64,000 nt of DNA from Brevibacterium aurantiacum (GCF_007558825.1 NZ_VLTK01000001.1:248001-312000); one strand, 5' to 3'; numbered from the stretch's first letter, positions 44,484 to 53,215 are shown. Notes: generated by a model not told the origin, from the sequence alone. A program made the numbers and translations.

Positions 44484-45934
44484 TGCGGTCCTTTCGGCAG
44501 GATCATTCGGAACTGGGCGCCCCTGGATACGTGATCGAGGACGACGGTCCCTCCGTGCGCCTCGGCGATGGCCATGATGATGGACAGTCCGAGGCCGAAA
44601 CCGTGTCCCTCGGTCGACCCTCGGCTGAATCGTTCGAAGATGTCGGCTGCGATCTCATCCGGGACGCCGCTGCCTTCGTCGCGAACCCAGAGATGGACGC
44701 TGTCACCTTCGACGCCGGCGCCGAAGGTGATCGACTGATCCACCTCGGTGTGTTCGAAGGCGTTTGCGGCCAACTGCAGCAGAGCCTGCGTCAGCCGCTG
44801 TCGATCAGCGGTGAGCACGACGGCCGGTGGAGTCTCGACCTTCCAATCACGCTGTCCCAGCCCTTTGGCCTTAGCCAGGGTCTCATTGAGCAGCGAAGGT
44901 ACGTCGACCTGGCCCGGTCGAACGAAGTCGGGGCGACGAGAACGCGCCAGAATGAGCAGCTCCTCGACGAGGCGGGCCATCCTGTCGGTTTCATCGAGCA
45001 GCATCGTCCGAGTCTCATCGACATCATCGACGTCGCTGGAGTCCATGGTCTCAAGATGGCCGCTGAGGATGGTCAGGGGCGTGCGGAGCTCGTGACCGAC
45101 GTCGTCGAGGAAGCGCTTCTGCGTCTCGAAAGAGGCTTCGAGGCGGTCGAGCATATCGTTGAATGTGCGTCCGAGCTCGGCGATGTCGTCATTGCCTCGT
45201 GTGGCGAGCCGGCTGCTGAGATCGCCGCCGGAGATCGACTGTGCTGTCTGCCGCAACTCGGTGACCGGAGCCAGAAGCCGCCTGGCCAGCACCGAAGAGA
45301 TTCCCGAGATGAGCAGCGCAGCGGCCAGTGCGACGACGATGTAGATCTGCATGACCTGCGAGAGATCGGCGTGGCTGGCGGTGACGTTGTGCACGACGAC
45401 GAACGACCCCAAGCCGTTGTCCGCGCCTGACTTGGATCCACCGGCCGTGTCTCCGCCGGGTGTGTCTCCACCGGGTCCGGAGGTGATCGGCAGTACGTAG
45501 CCCTCGTATTCGTCGCCGTCGATCGTCAGGTTGATCTCGCCGCCGTCGGCGGACACTCCGGCCACGGCCTTCTCGAACTCTGCGGAACCGTTCACCGCGG
45601 AATTCGGCTCCCCCTGGTAGAGGACACGACCATCGGTGAGGAAGGCGAACAGGGTCTCATCTTCGTCTGGCCGATTCTGGGCGAGGAACTGGCTGAGGAT
45701 CTGGTCGACAGAGGTGAAGCGCTCCCCGGTCTCGGGGTCGACACCGTTCTGGGCGAAGGAGCGCATCTCTGCGATCTCCTGAGCCATGGCGGCCGTGTTC
45801 CGACCCTCGACGTTGTTCGCTTCGACGGTGTAGAGGACGAGCCCGACAACGGTGAGAGCGAGTACGGAGAGAATGGCGACCGTGATCGTCAGTCGATTCT
45901 GGACGGTCATCCGGATTCGACGTTCAGTCGTCAT
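44480..45934 (-). CDS. HAMP-containing sensor histidine kinase
   Basis: A membrane kinase of about 484 residues. First helix at about residues 14-36, then an extracytoplasmic domain of roughly 150 residues containing a Gly/Asp/Thr-rich loop (PGGDTPGGDTAGG). A second helix (IYIVVALAAALLISGISSVL) leads to HAMP. HisKA carries the His in LDDVGHELRTPLTILSGHLE; the ATPase domain has AANAFEHTEVDQSITFGAGV, VRDEGSGVP and GHGFGLGLSII. I prefer ATG 45934, which overlaps the poly-Asp gene's end by 11 bases; ATG 45910 is the other option. Confidence 0.9.
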   Translation of the reverse strand: MTTERRIRMTVQNRLTITVAILSVLALTVVGLVLYTVEANNVEGRNTAAMAQEIAEMRSFAQNGVDPETGERFTSVDQILSQFLAQNRPDEDETLFAFLTDGRVLYQGEPNSAVNGSAEFEKAVAGVSADGGEINLTIDGDEYEGYVLPITSGPGGDTPGGDTAGGSKSGADNGLGSFVVVHNVTASHADLSQVMQIYIVVALAAALLISGISSVLARRLLAPVTELRQTAQSISGGDLSSRLATRGNDDIAELGRTFNDMLDRLEASFETQKRFLDDVGHELRTPLTILSGHLETMDSSDVDDVDETRTMLLDETDRMARLVEELLILARSRRPDFVRPGQVDVPSLLNETLAKAKGLGQRDWKVETPPAVVLTADRQRLTQALLQLAANAFEHTEVDQSITFGAGVEGDSVHLWVRDEGSGVPDEIAADIFERFSRGSTEGHGFGLGLSIIMAIAEAHGGTVVLDHVSRGAQFRMILPKGPQ

Positions 45935-46334
45935 CGTCGTCGCCGTCGTCGCCGTCGCCGCCATCATCATCGTCGTCGCCGTCGTCATCGTCGTCGCCGT
46001 GGTCGTCGCCGTCGTCATCGTCGTCGCCGTGGTCATCGTCGTCGGAATCGGCGGGCACTTCGCGCGGCGGGTTGGGCACTGGCTCATAGGAATGTTCGAG
46101 TTCGTCGGGCACAGTTGACTCACCGGAAGAATCGGAGGACTTGGTCGACCCGGTGGGTTGATCGGCAGATCCATCGGCCTTCGAGGGTGCCGAGGTCTCG
46201 GGGGTGACTTCGACCGGGGTGAGATCTGGCGGCTCCGGCTGAGCGGAGCTCCTGACGATGATGACCGTGAGAACTGCGAGCGCGATCACCAGAGCGGCCA
46301 CCACCGAGCCCAGAATCTTCGATCTTCCTTCCAC
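45924..46334 (-). CDS. Membrane protein with a poly-aspartate tail
   Basis: A 136-residue protein: short basic N terminus, one membrane helix (about residues 5-28, SKILGSVVAALVIALAVLTV), a Pro/Ser/Thr/Glu-rich segment to residue 95, then a 41-residue tail (96-136) in which 30 residues are Asp, broken by Gly, His and one Ser. By charge the tail would be outside the membrane. GTG 46334 is chosen because the helix starts just after it. The reading frame runs into the kinase gene, which overlaps its end. I recognise no family. A divalent-cation-binding partner of the kinase is my inference. Confidence 0.65.
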   Translation of the reverse strand: MEGRSKILGSVVAALVIALAVLTVIIVRSSAQPEPPDLTPVEVTPETSAPSKADGSADQPTGSTKSSDSSGESTVPDELEHSYEPVPNPPREVPADSDDDDHGDDDDDGDDHGDDDDDGDDDDDGGDGDDGDDDDD

Positions 46335-46379
46335 GCTCTCAACACTGCCCAAGGCCGGAGGGTTTGTCGAGTGATCAGC

Positions 46380-46396
46380 GATGAGAGTCTTCTTAG
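46380..46396. promoter_or_regulatory. Shared 17-base motif, copy 2
   Basis: GATGAGAGTCTTCTTAG lies 46 bases ahead of the poly-Asp membrane protein gene and about 85 bases ahead of the divergent DedA-type gene. It matches 13 of 17 bases with the copy at 43799-43815. See that entry. Confidence 0.45.
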
Positions 46397-46482
46397 ACAG
46401 ATCATCCGCGCACTGCCAGGGATCACCTGAGTCGCTGTGATACCGTGAGCGCCGTCCGCACAGCCCCATGCAGGAGCCATTG

Positions 46483-47247
46483 ATGAGTGAGAACCGTCTG
46501 CCCGATGACGAGGCCCGGTTCGAGGAATCCGAAAGCCCTGACTCCTCGGACGAGAGCCGCACTGACTCCTCGGACGAGAGCCCCTGGGCCGCGCTCAAAC
46601 CATGGCAGGGCAAGGCCTCGCGCCTGGACAAGGTGCTGCTCTTCCTCATCATCGGCGTCCCCCTCGTCTACCTGGGCCTCATGCCGCTGCGCCCTTGGAT
46701 GCTGGTCAACGCACCGGTGCTGCAGGAATTCATCAACGGGGCGAAGACCGCGGTCGTCGCGGCCGGAGCCTACGCCCGCATCGGCGAGATTCCGCTGTGG
46801 CTCGTCGTCGTTGCGGGATTCATCGGAATGGCGAAACTCGACTGGGCGTTCTGGCTGGCCGGCCGACGCTGGGGCGACGGAATCCTGCGGCTCTTCGCCC
46901 AGAACGAACGACAGCTCAAGCGAATCGAATCCCTCAAGCGGATCCCCAACTGGGCTCTGTTCCTCATGACCATCGTCTCGCGGTGCCCGGGAGTACCGGG
47001 AACCCTCGTCTACCTCGTCGCCGGTTGGACGCGGATGCGACTGTCACTGTTCCTCATCGCCGACCTCCTGGGGTGCCTGCTCTTCACCATCATCTGGACG
47101 ACCTTGGGCTATCAGCTCGGTGAGGCCGCCGTCGATGTGCTCAAAGTCGTCGACAAGTACGCGCTGTGGCTGACCTTGGCGATCATCGTCGGCATCTTCG
47201 TCATCACCTATATCCGGGAATATCGCAAGCAGAAGAACGCACAGTGA
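46483..47247 (+). CDS. DedA/VTT-domain membrane protein
   Basis: A 254-residue integral membrane protein of the DedA/SNARE-associated superfamily. After an acidic, Ser-rich N terminus with a duplicated SSDES stretch (about residues 18-36), there are about five helices. The family core LFLMTIVSRCPGVPGTLVYL with VAGWTRMRLSLFLIADLLG is intact. DedA proteins act in lipid (undecaprenyl-phosphate) flipping and envelope homeostasis. ATG 46483 has AGGAG six bases before it. It is divergent from the poly-Asp/kinase unit, so a shared control region is possible. Confidence 0.85.
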   Translation: MSENRLPDDEARFEESESPDSSDESRTDSSDESPWAALKPWQGKASRLDKVLLFLIIGVPLVYLGLMPLRPWMLVNAPVLQEFINGAKTAVVAAGAYARIGEIPLWLVVVAGFIGMAKLDWAFWLAGRRWGDGILRLFAQNERQLKRIESLKRIPNWALFLMTIVSRCPGVPGTLVYLVAGWTRMRLSLFLIADLLGCLLFTIIWTTLGYQLGEAAVDVLKVVDKYALWLTLAIIVGIFVITYIREYRKQKNAQ

Positions 47248-47294
47248 GCCGCCGCTTCACGCCTCGGTGATCGCGGGCTCAGTGGAGGTCGAAC

Positions 47295-48137
47295 TCAGGC
47301 GCCGAAGGACAGGAAGGTCTCGCGCATCCGCGTCGGATCGGCCTTGCATCCGCTGAAGAGTTCGAAGGCGTCGATCGCCTGGTTGACGGCCATACCTGAA
47401 CCGTCGAGAGTCCGGCACCCCTTGTCCATGGCCTCCCGGAGCAGTTGGGTCTCAAGTGGGAAGTACACGACATCGGCGACCCAGGTCTGCGGATCCAGCA
47501 GCCCGGTGTCGAAGGGCGTCCCAGGAAAGGCCGCCATGCCGACCGGGGTGGCGTTGACGATCCCATCCGCCGAGGTGATGGCCGGCTCCAGCTCTTGAGT
47601 TGAGATCGCGCGGACGTGGTCCCCGATCTCGGCGGCCAGATCCTGAGCTCGCTGTGCACTGATGTCGGCGATGACGAGGTCCTTGACCCCCAGCTCTGAC
47701 AGCGCGAAGGCGACGGCGCGTCCTGCTCCGCCTGCACCGATCTGCACGACGCGATTCCTTGCAGCACCGTCGAGTCCGGCTTCGAATCCTCGTGCGAACC
47801 CGGTCACGTCGGTGTTGTGACCTGTCGTCCGTCCAGCTTCGTCGATGACGACCGTATTGACCGAGCCGATCCGGCGAGCGCCGGGGGCAACCTCATCGAG
47901 GTGGTCGATGACCTGCTGTTTGAAGGGGTGAGTGATGTTGAGTCCGTCGAAGCCGAGTTTCACCGCCGATGTCAGCAGCTCAGTCAGCGGCACAGAGGCC
48001 AGTCGCTCCTCGGCGATGTCGATCGTGCGGTAGATCGTGGTCAGATCATGCGCAGCGCCTTCATTCTCGTGCATGCGCGGGGTGCGGGAGGCGGAGATGC
48101 CTTCGCCGATGAGTCCCAGGAGCAGTGACCGGGTCAT
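47295..48137 (-). CDS. qsuD: Quinate/shikimate dehydrogenase (AroE family, QsuD-like)
   Basis: A 280-residue oxidoreductase that interconverts quinate or shikimate with the 3-keto acids. Substrate loop GISASRTPRMHENEG has Thr in the position where biosynthetic AroE has Ser, as in Corynebacterium QsuD. LGFDGLNITHPFKQQVIDHL carries the catalytic Lys, and HNTDVTGFARGF the Asp. The Rossmann segment LVIADISAQRAQ has an Asp that favours NAD over NADP. I chose ATG 48137; the upstream frame has no homology. It follows aroQ by four bases in the iclR-aroQ-qsuD unit. Substrate preference is inferred. Confidence 0.85.
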   Translation of the reverse strand: MTRSLLLGLIGEGISASRTPRMHENEGAAHDLTTIYRTIDIAEERLASVPLTELLTSAVKLGFDGLNITHPFKQQVIDHLDEVAPGARRIGSVNTVVIDEAGRTTGHNTDVTGFARGFEAGLDGAARNRVVQIGAGGAGRAVAFALSELGVKDLVIADISAQRAQDLAAEIGDHVRAISTQELEPAITSADGIVNATPVGMAAFPGTPFDTGLLDPQTWVADVVYFPLETQLLREAMDKGCRTLDGSGMAVNQAIDAFELFSGCKADPTRMRETFLSFGA

Positions 48138-48141
48138 AGTC

Positions 48142-48645
48142 TCACTTTCGTGTGGTGCGTGTGGTGTTCGTGTCTGACGTGGTCGCCGCTGTTGAGCCAG
48201 CCGCGGTGCCGAGCTTGTCGGCCAGGATCTCCATCGCGTGCACATACCCCTTGGCTCCGGCACCGGTGATCACCGCGGCTGCCACGGGTGAGAGGTAGGA
48301 GTGGTGACGGAATGATTCGCGGGCATGCGGATTGCTCAGGTGCACTTCGATGATCGGATGATCATAGGACTTGAGTGCATCGTGGAGTGCCAGAGACGTG
48401 TGCGTGTAGGCGCCGGCGTTGATGATGGCACCCACGGTGGTCTCTCGGGCCTCGTGCACGGCATCGATGAGCTCGCCCTCGTGGTTGCTCTGGATACAAC
48501 GAACGCCCAGGCCAGCCTCGGCGGCGCTTGCGGTGCATATGTCTTCGATGTCGGCCAGTGTGGTGCGGCCGTAGATTTCAGGTTCGCGCACGCCGAGGAG
48601 GTTGAGGTTGGGTCCGTTGAGGATGAGGACGGTCTGCATGGTCAC
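48142..48645 (-). CDS. aroQ: 3-dehydroquinate dehydratase, type II
   Basis: Dehydrates 3-dehydroquinate to 3-dehydroshikimate, cytosolic dodecamer. The 167-residue chain (165 from the ATG) has [19 protein letters not shown], with Asn and Tyr of the active site, then [31 protein letters not shown] and [18 protein letters not shown]. The C-terminal 20 residues are a Thr/Ser-rich tail. Start is GTG 48645 (overlapping the iclR stop) or ATG 48639. In this cluster it serves quinate breakdown; it could also supply aromatic synthesis. Confidence 0.92.
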   Translation of the reverse strand: MTMQTVLILNGPNLNLLGVREPEIYGRTTLADIEDICTASAAEAGLGVRCIQSNHEGELIDAVHEARETTVGAIINAGAYTHTSLALHDALKSYDHPIIEVHLSNPHARESFRHHSYLSPVAAAVITGAGAKGYVHAMEILADKLGTAAGSTAATTSDTNTTRTTRK

Positions 48646-49391
48646 CTGGGCAATCTGGCGGCGATCGCGGCGGCCGTCTCGGTCAGCTGGGGGACGAATT
48701 CGATGAGCTCGTCCAAGGTTCGACGGAACACCGGTGCGGCCAATGCAAGGGCCGCCAGCAGGCGACCGTCGAGGTCGAAGACGGGTACGGCCAGGGCGTT
48801 CATGCCGATGTCGTTCTCCTCGGACTGCCCCGCCCAGCCGGTGGCGCGGATCTGTTCGAGCTTGGTTCGCAGCTGTACGGGATCGGTGATGGAGTTCGGA
48901 GTCCGCGGCTCCAGTTCGAGCTCACCGATCGTGTCATCGCTGTTGGGGTCGTGGGCGAGGAGTGCCTGCCCCAACGCCGAGGTGTGCAGCGGCGAATCGT
49001 CGCCGGGATCCGTCGTCGTCCGGAACTGCGGGCCGTCGACGGTGATCACCGTGAGCGCGGCATTGCCGCGGCGAACGGAGAGGATGCTCGACTCCCCCGT
49101 GGACGCCGTCAGTGCCTGCAGCAGGTCTTTGGACGATCCGGCGAAGCCGCGACGATGCGCAACCTTCTGCCCGAGACGGAAGACCTCCAACCCCAGGGTG
49201 TAGGCCTTGGTGGAGGGCTCGTAGTCCGCGTATCCGGTCTCGACGAGCCCGCCGAGCAGCCTGTAGGCGGTGCTGAAGGGATGGCCGGTGAGCTCTGCGG
49301 CTCTGGCTGCGCTGATGCCCTCTGCATGGTCACCGAGGAGTTCGAGCATTTCGAAGGCCTTGGTCACGGAGTTGGATCCCTTTGCCGGCAT
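48642..49391 (-). CDS. IclR-family regulator of quinate/shikimate genes
   Basis: A 249-residue transcription factor. The N-terminal winged HTH reads [20 protein letters not shown] and [20 protein letters not shown]; the effector domain (about 80-245) has [16 protein letters not shown] and [26 protein letters not shown] lies just before ATG 49391. It heads the aroQ-qsuD unit and is divergent from the MHS transporter gene. Corynebacterium controls the same pathway with a LysR-type protein (QsuR), so the regulator type differs here. The likely effector is an intermediate such as chorismate or dehydroshikimate; not shown by sequence. Confidence 0.88.
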   Translation of the reverse strand: MPAKGSNSVTKAFEMLELLGDHAEGISAARAAELTGHPFSTAYRLLGGLVETGYADYEPSTKAYTLGLEVFRLGQKVAHRRGFAGSSKDLLQALTASTGESSILSVRRGNAALTVITVDGPQFRTTTDPGDDSPLHTSALGQALLAHDPNSDDTIGELELEPRTPNSITDPVQLRTKLEQIRATGWAGQSEENDIGMNALAVPVFDLDGRLLAALALAAPVFRRTLDELIEFVPQLTETAAAIAARLPR

Positions 49392-49450
49392 TCTTCGCCT
49401 CCTTGGCTCGCTTGAGTGAACTGAACGTTGACAGACTATGTCATTTCGAT

Positions 49451-49472
49451 CACACTGTAAACCACACTGTAA
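49451..49472. promoter_or_regulatory. IclR operator candidate
   Basis: CACACTGTAA occurs at 49451-49460 and at 49463-49472 (period 12) in the divergent region between iclR and the MHS transporter gene. Direct repeats at this point fit a shared control site. Confidence 0.45.
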
Positions 49473-49514
49473 CAACTACTTCCATATGATGGCAATAGAG
49501 AGATGCGAGGAAGC

Positions 49515-50837
49515 ATGATCAACGCGACCGATGACGCTCGTCCCGCCAAGACCCCGCTGAGGGCGGCGCTGTCGAGCTGGACTGGCTCGGCTCTCGAGTA
49601 CTACGACTTCGCTGTCTACGGAACCGCCGCAGCCCTGGTCCTCAACGTTCTGTTCTTCCCAGACACGACCGCTCCGGGAATGGCCATCCTTCTGGCGATG
49701 GGCACCGTCGGCGTCGCATATGTGGTTCGCCCGCTGGGCGCCCTCGTCATGGGGCCCCTGGGCGACCGGTTCGGACGGAAGTTCGTCCTCATGCTCACCT
49801 TGTTCCTCATGGGGTTCTCGACGTTCGTCGTCGGCTGCCTGCCCACCTTCGACCAGATCGGATATCTCGCGCCGGCACTGCTGGTGCTGTGCCGAGTGGT
49901 CCAGGGGCTCTCCGCTGCCGGAGAGCAGGCGAGCGCGATCAGCGTCTCCCTCGAGCACTCGGAAGAGACCAAGCGCGCCTGGACGACGAGCTGGACGCTG
50001 CACGGCACCCAGGCTGGCACCCTCCTGGCGACCGCGGTCTTCATCCCCTTCACAGCCTTCCTCCCCGAGGAGGCGCTGTTCAGCTGGGGCTGGCGCGTAC
50101 CATTCTGGCTCTCGGCATTCGTGGTGCTGACCGCCTGGCTGATTCGCCGCGGCCTGGACGAGCCGCCTGCCTTCAAGGAAGCTCGCAATGAGCATCCTCC
50201 GCTGATGGCGGTCTTCCGTTGGCACAAAGTCGCGATTCTGCGAGTGGCAGCCTGTGCCATGGTCAACACCGTGAACATGGTCTTCACCGTCTGGTCGCTG
50301 TCGTTCGCCACCTCGATCGTCGGCCTCGAACGGTCGACCATGCTGCTGGTCTCGGTCATCGCCAATGGGGTGGCTCTGCTCGCAATCCCGGCCGCCGCGA
50401 TCCTCTCTGACCGAATCGGCCGCAAACCCGTCTTCATCATCGGAGCCCTGGGCGCCGGATTGATGATGTTCCCCTACCTGGCTGCGGTCTCGAGCGGAAA
50501 CTGGACCCTCATCTTCATCTGCGGCGCGATCATGTCCGGCTGCGCCTACTCGATGGCCAACTCGATCTGGCCCTCGTTCTACGCGGAGATGTTCCCCACC
50601 ACCGTTCGCGTCACCGGGCTGGCCCTGGGCACGCAGATCGGCTTCGCCGTCTCCGGCGGACTCGCCCCGGTGCTGGCCTCAGCCGTCGCCGGCGCCTCGG
50701 GAGAGAATTGGGTCTCCGTCGCCGGGTTCACCGCCGGTGTCTGCGTCTTCACCGCGCTGGCCGCGATGACGGCAAAGGAGACCAAGGGTCTGAGCCTCGA
50801 TGAGATCGACACAGTCCACGCTGCACGCTCACACTGA
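49515..50837 (+). CDS. MHS-family MFS transporter, predicted quinate/shikimate uptake
   Basis: A 440-residue proton symporter of the metabolite:H+ symporter (MHS) family with 12 predicted helices. The signatures are SSWTGSALEYYDFAVYGTAA near the N terminus and GPLGDRFGRKFVLMLTLFLM in loop 2-3, and ILSDRIGRKPVFIIGALGAG in the second half. ATG 49515 has GAGG in front of it; ATG 49503 is also possible. Placed between iclR and the dehydroshikimate dehydratase gene and divergent from iclR, it should import quinate, shikimate or protocatechuate-type acids. ShiA-like in family, cargo inferred. Confidence 0.88.
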   Translation: MINATDDARPAKTPLRAALSSWTGSALEYYDFAVYGTAAALVLNVLFFPDTTAPGMAILLAMGTVGVAYVVRPLGALVMGPLGDRFGRKFVLMLTLFLMGFSTFVVGCLPTFDQIGYLAPALLVLCRVVQGLSAAGEQASAISVSLEHSEETKRAWTTSWTLHGTQAGTLLATAVFIPFTAFLPEEALFSWGWRVPFWLSAFVVLTAWLIRRGLDEPPAFKEARNEHPPLMAVFRWHKVAILRVAACAMVNTVNMVFTVWSLSFATSIVGLERSTMLLVSVIANGVALLAIPAAAILSDRIGRKPVFIIGALGAGLMMFPYLAAVSSGNWTLIFICGAIMSGCAYSMANSIWPSFYAEMFPTTVRVTGLALGTQIGFAVSGGLAPVLASAVAGASGENWVSVAGFTAGVCVFTALAAMTAKETKGLSLDEIDTVHAARSH

Positions 50838-50891
50838 GGAGCGTGCCGGTGACGAAGAACTGCCGGTGATGAGAAGCAAGGAAGGACGTTT

Positions 50892-52790
50892 ATGCAAACG
50901 TCGATAGCAACAGTCTGCCTGTCAGGAACTCTGGAAGAGAAGCTCCGGGCCGCAGCACGGGCCGGCTTCGACGGAGTCGAGATCTTCGAACAGGACCTCG
51001 TCGTCTCCCCCGACTCCCCCGAGGCCATCGCGAAGTTGGCTGCCGATCTTGGCATCAGCCTCGATCTGTACCAGCCCTTCCGGGATCTCGAAGGCGTCGA
51101 CGAGGCGCAGTTCCAGAAGAACCTGAAGCGGGCGGAGACGAAATTCCAGCTCATGGCCAGGCTCGGGATCGACACCATCCTGCTGTGCTCGAACGTCGGG
51201 ACTGCCACCATCGCCGATGACGGCGTGGTCGTGGAACAGCTGCGTCGCCTCGGCGATCTGGCCGACCGCCATCGCGTGAATATCGCCTACGAAGCGTTGG
51301 CCTGGGGGCGGTTCGTCTCCGAATACGACCATGCCTGGGACCTCGTGAAGGCCGCCGATCACCCTCGGATCGGGACCTGCCTCGACAGCTTCCACATCCT
51401 CTCGCGCAACACGGATCTGGGTCGCATTGCGGAGATTCCCGGAGACAAGATCTTCTTCCTCCAACTGGCCGACGCACCCGCACTGACCATGGACGTCCTC
51501 AGCTGGTCCCGCCACCACCGCGTCTTCCCCGGTGAGGGCGCCTGGGATCTCAGCGACTTCCTGACCAGGATCGCCGCCACAGGCTACGCCGGGCCGGTAT
51601 CGCTTGAGGTCTTCAACGACTCGTTCCGGCAGGGCGATACCGACCGGACCGCCGTCGACGGCCTGCGCTCGCTGCGCTGGCTCGAGGCCAGCATTGCCGA
51701 TGCATCTGCAGCCCCTGCTGAGTCTGCGGCGCAGGGCCCGGGCCTTGATCTGCAGCCTCTGCCAAAGGTGGAGGAACCGCGCGGAATCAACTATGTCGAA
51801 CTGAGCACCGACGACCTCGGCGCCCTGACTCGCCAGATGCACCAACTCGGATTCCAGTTCATCGGCTATCACCGCAGCAAACCCCACGTGCAGCTGTGGC
51901 TGCGGGGGAAGGCCCGGATCATCGTCAGCGAGGTGACGGAGGAAGCGGGCACCACCTCGGCGCCGGTGAACGGTACGTTCCTGCGCGGAATCGGATTCGA
52001 AGTCGCCGATTCGAAGTCGGCCATGGAACGCGCCGCGCTGCTGCATGCGGAGGAGGTGCCACGCGATCAGACGCACAACGACGAGGTGCTGCGCGGAGTC
52101 TTCGCCCCCGACGGCTCCGAAGTCTTCTTCCACCAATTCAACGAGACGACACCGGCGTGGATCAAGGAATTCGGACACGACCACGATGAGCAGATCTCGC
52201 ACATCGACCATGTGAACCTGGCCCAACCGTCAAACCACTACGACGAGGCAGTCCTGTTCTACACCTCGCTGCTGGCGCTGCACGCCCAGTCCTCACAGGA
52301 CGTGCCGAGCCCATCAGGGCTGGTCAGGTCGCAGGTCATGTCGAGCACCGACGGATCGGTTCGGATGCCGCTCAACGTCTCTCCGCAGCCGAATGCCGAA
52401 GCCGTCGCGGGCCGTGGAATCAGCTCAGAGGCCGAGTCCTACCCGGAGCACGTGGCCGTGGCCTGCGAGGACATCTTCCATGCCGCTGCCACCGCACTCT
52501 CACGCGGACTGGACTTCCTTCCTGTACCCCAGAACTACTACGAGGACCTCGATTCCCGCTTCGATCTCGACCCGGAGTTCCTACAGCGGCTGCAGGCCCA
52601 TCATGTCCTCTACGATCGGGACGAGCACGGTGAGTTCCTGCACTTCTACACATCGACGATCGGCTCCGTCTTCTTCGAGATGATCGAGCGCCGAGGCGAC
52701 TACTTCGGATTCGGTGCACCCGATGCTCCCGTTCGGCTGGCTGCACAGCATCGGAAGAACGCGCACGTGAATGCGCAGCAGTCTGTGTAG
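50892..52790 (+). CDS. qsuB: 3-Dehydroshikimate dehydratase with HPPD-like C terminus
   Basis: Converts 3-dehydroshikimate to protocatechuate. The 632-residue chain matches QsuB/QuiC: residues 1-275 form a xylose-isomerase-like TIM barrel (ARAGFDGVEIFEQDLVV, NIAYEALAWGRFVSEYDHAW, GTCLDSFHILSRNTDLGRIA with metal ligands His, Glu and Asp). Residues 285-615 hold two VOC-fold halves related to 4-hydroxyphenylpyruvate dioxygenase (IDHVNLAQPSNHYDEAVLFY). ATG 50892 follows GGAAGGACG. It lies 54 bases behind the transporter gene, in one unit with it. The C-terminal half has no established catalytic role. Confidence 0.9.
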   Translation: MQTSIATVCLSGTLEEKLRAAARAGFDGVEIFEQDLVVSPDSPEAIAKLAADLGISLDLYQPFRDLEGVDEAQFQKNLKRAETKFQLMARLGIDTILLCSNVGTATIADDGVVVEQLRRLGDLADRHRVNIAYEALAWGRFVSEYDHAWDLVKAADHPRIGTCLDSFHILSRNTDLGRIAEIPGDKIFFLQLADAPALTMDVLSWSRHHRVFPGEGAWDLSDFLTRIAATGYAGPVSLEVFNDSFRQGDTDRTAVDGLRSLRWLEASIADASAAPAESAAQGPGLDLQPLPKVEEPRGINYVELSTDDLGALTRQMHQLGFQFIGYHRSKPHVQLWLRGKARIIVSEVTEEAGTTSAPVNGTFLRGIGFEVADSKSAMERAALLHAEEVPRDQTHNDEVLRGVFAPDGSEVFFHQFNETTPAWIKEFGHDHDEQISHIDHVNLAQPSNHYDEAVLFYTSLLALHAQSSQDVPSPSGLVRSQVMSSTDGSVRMPLNVSPQPNAEAVAGRGISSEAESYPEHVAVACEDIFHAAATALSRGLDFLPVPQNYYEDLDSRFDLDPEFLQRLQAHHVLYDRDEHGEFLHFYTSTIGSVFFEMIERRGDYFGFGAPDAPVRLAAQHRKNAHVNAQQSV

Positions 52791-52886
52791 CTGTCCTTGC
52801 AGTGGGAGCGGCAGCTGCCCGTGCAGCCGTCCTCGGAAGAAAGCGGGCTTCTGGCAGGTTCCAGGTTCTTCTGGCAGGGTAAGACC

Positions 52887-53201
52887 ATGAGCAATGAACA
52901 GATCTTCGACGGGCCGTTGGCTCGTGCGGCCCGTGCCCTGGTTCGAGTCTCTGCCAGTGACGTGGCGTCCAAAGCCGATGTGAAGAAATCCGAACTCAAG
53001 GACTTCGAGAAGGGACGCGACGATCTCACCGAACAGCAGGAGCACCGCGTGCTCGAGGCCCTCGAAGAATTCGGCGCCCGGTTCGTCCGCGATGACTCCC
53101 AGGGCGGCTATGGAGTGCGTCTGAAGTTCAACCGCGCCAAGGTTCGCGCCATCGAGCGTTGGGAAGACGAGGGCGGAACACCCGCCGACGACGATGTCTG
53201 A
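52887..53201 (+). CDS. Small XRE-like DNA-binding protein
   Basis: A 104-residue protein, MSNEQIFDGPLARAARALVR then VSASDVASKADVKKSELKDF, with a HTH-like first half, and a C-terminal half GARFVRDDSQGGYGVRLKFN that resembles wing-like strands. It lacks a sensor domain. It lies on the same strand as the quinate genes, 96 bases behind qsuB, and ahead of a strong bidirectional terminator. A GGGTAAG site stands just before ATG 52887. Function beyond DNA binding is not clear. Confidence 0.65.
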   Translation: MSNEQIFDGPLARAARALVRVSASDVASKADVKKSELKDFEKGRDDLTEQQEHRVLEALEEFGARFVRDDSQGGYGVRLKFNRAKVRAIERWEDEGGTPADDDV

Positions 53202-53215
53202 GACCACCCGTGCAG

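Noticed and set aside
45927..46053. Poly-Asp coding region as pure sequencing noise
   Set aside because: The DNA repeat is imperfect, uses both Asp codons with Gly and His interruptions, keeps its frame to the stop that overlaps the kinase start, and follows a good membrane helix.
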